A DNA stretch of 6,912 nucleotides, taken from contig JALUJS010000618.1 in assembly GCA_027056825.1 (NCBI GenBank), positions 1 to 6,912 on the forward strand. The letters are read 5' to 3'. This DNA comes from Candidatus Krumholzibacteriia bacterium. Lineage in GTDB: Bacteria > Krumholzibacteriota > Krumholzibacteriia > LZORAL124-64-63. How positions within the stretch are numbered: the first letter of the stretch is position 1; every line of letters begins with the position of its first letter. The notes below the pieces were generated by a model, which saw only the letters and a list, made by a program, of their open reading frames with translations, made no database searches and had not been told where the DNA came from. Below are positions 6,600-6,912 of the stretch, in pieces. Both the position numbers and the translations under genes were made by a program.

Positions 6600-6827
6600 T
6601 CATCCCTGCCGGGACCGGATCAGGTCCCGGATCTCACCGGGTTCGGGGAAACGGTCCATGGCCTTCTTGCTGAAGACAAGCTCGCCGTCGATCTCCACCT
6701 CGAACACGCCTCCGCTCGAGGAGATCAATTCCGGTTCGATTCCGAATTCCTGCTTGATCTCGGCCGCCAGACCGGCGGCGCGCGGTTCGTAGTTTCAAAC
6801 CTGGCAGTACTCGATGGTGATGCGCAT
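6600..6827 (-). CDS. SelW/Rdx-family selenoprotein with in-frame UGA (Sec11)
   Basis: Reading from the ATG at 6827, with TGA at 6795-6797 taken as selenocysteine, gives 75 residues: MRITIEYCQV-U-NYEPRAAGLA, then a body containing SGGVFEVEIDGELVFSKK and RFPEPGEI, ending at TGA 6600-6602. This is a full-length SelT/SelW/SelH (Rdx) thioredoxin-like protein. The family's redox CxxC/CxxU motif falls at residues 8-11 with U in the second position, followed by the usual NYxPRA; the conserved GGVFEV and SK...RFPEPGEI segments are intact downstream. Such proteins are small cytosolic thiol/selenol oxidoreductases, substrates mostly unknown. GGAGG (6833-6837) sits five bases before the ATG, and no other start would give the conserved N-terminus. 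It follows the upstream minus-strand gene by 37 bases, so they may be co-transcribed. If the UGA were a stop, only 10 residues would be made; intact conservation beyond it argues against a pseudogene. The host must carry SelA, SelB, tRNA-Sec and SelD. Confidence 0.88.
6763..6779 (-). promoter_or_regulatory. Bacterial SECIS element candidate of the SelW-like gene
   Basis: On the mRNA, GCCGCC-GGUCU-GGCGGC forms a perfect 6-bp stem with a five-base loop beginning 22 bases after the UGA (stem from base 16). Bacterial SECIS hairpins lie just downstream of the Sec codon, inside the coding sequence, and the SelB-contacted GU lies in the apical loop; E. coli fdhF also has GGUCU at nearly the same distance. 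A C at base 15 could be the bulge below the upper stem. The hairpin encodes AAGLAA, so coding constraint also shapes it. Confidence 0.7.
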
Positions 6828-6864
6828 GGCTTCCTCCCGTGGGTGCGGCGCCGGGTCCGGGCTC

Positions 6865-6912
6865 TCAGAACTGGATCAACGGCTTGGGCCAGGCCGCCAG
6901 CGTGTCCTCGAA
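6865..6912 (-). CDS. C-terminal 15 residues of an unidentified protein
   Basis: At the right edge the minus strand reads FEDTLAAWPKPLIQF followed by TGA (6865-6867). Spacing of 37 bases to the SelW-like gene on the same strand suggests this is the end of an upstream gene in the same operon. The fragment is too short to assign to a family, and a chance open frame cannot be excluded. Confidence 0.4.
   Translation of the reverse strand, partial: FEDTLAAWPKPLIQF

Noticed and set aside
6795..6797. TGA in the SelW-like gene read as a nonsense mutation
   Set aside because: It falls exactly on the catalytic second Cys/Sec site, is followed by a SECIS-like hairpin, and the remaining frame is fully conserved.
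1..6912. CRISPR array, tRNA or rRNA genes
   Set aside because: No regularly spaced direct repeats, cloverleaf or rRNA-like segments were seen on either strand.

Overview
The window is GC-rich except for one AT-rich island and looks like a chromosomal segment of a respiratory, probably anaerobic or facultative bacterium. Multihaem cytochromes, a quinone-linked cytochrome b fused to an 11-haem domain, and a UGA-containing selenoprotein gene fit lineages such as Desulfuromonadota, Myxococcota or the Krumholzibacteriota/Eisenbacteria group. The sequence alone does not settle the phylum.

Left part (1-3092): two divergent cytochrome genes share a 600-base regulatory region. On the minus strand, running off the left edge, is the N-terminal part of a periplasmic multihaem cytochrome of the DmsE/MtrA type, with six CxxCH motifs in the visible 191 residues. 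On the plus strand is a 638-residue protein with a signal peptide, eleven CxxCH haem sites and a C-terminal five-helix di-haem b domain. It is built like Geobacter CbcL, an inner-membrane menaquinol oxidase. Together they suggest a route from the quinol pool through periplasmic haems toward the outer membrane or a terminal reductase. The DNA between them (575-1175) includes a 300-base stretch of about 38% GC, several dyads and a GC-rich leader that may fold.

Middle (3093-6450): after a strong GC hairpin comes a roughly 214-bp non-coding element bounded by 23-bp perfect inverted repeats, which looks like a MITE or IS remnant. Next is a 994-residue single-span membrane protein of unknown function. 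Its N-terminal domain weakly resembles the GAP1-N domain of GTPase-associated conflict systems; the C-terminal 600 residues are unrecognised.

Right part (6451-6912): two adjoining hairpins, one with perfect 22-bp arms, separate this gene from a convergent minus-strand pair. The pair is the last 15 residues of an unknown protein and a complete 75-codon SelW/Rdx-family gene. The SelW-like gene has an in-frame TGA where the family has the second cysteine of CxxC (here C-x-x-U), and a hairpin with a GGUCU apical loop starts 16 nt after the TGA. This is most likely a genuine selenoprotein that routine gene calling would miss, and it is the clearest hidden item in the window.
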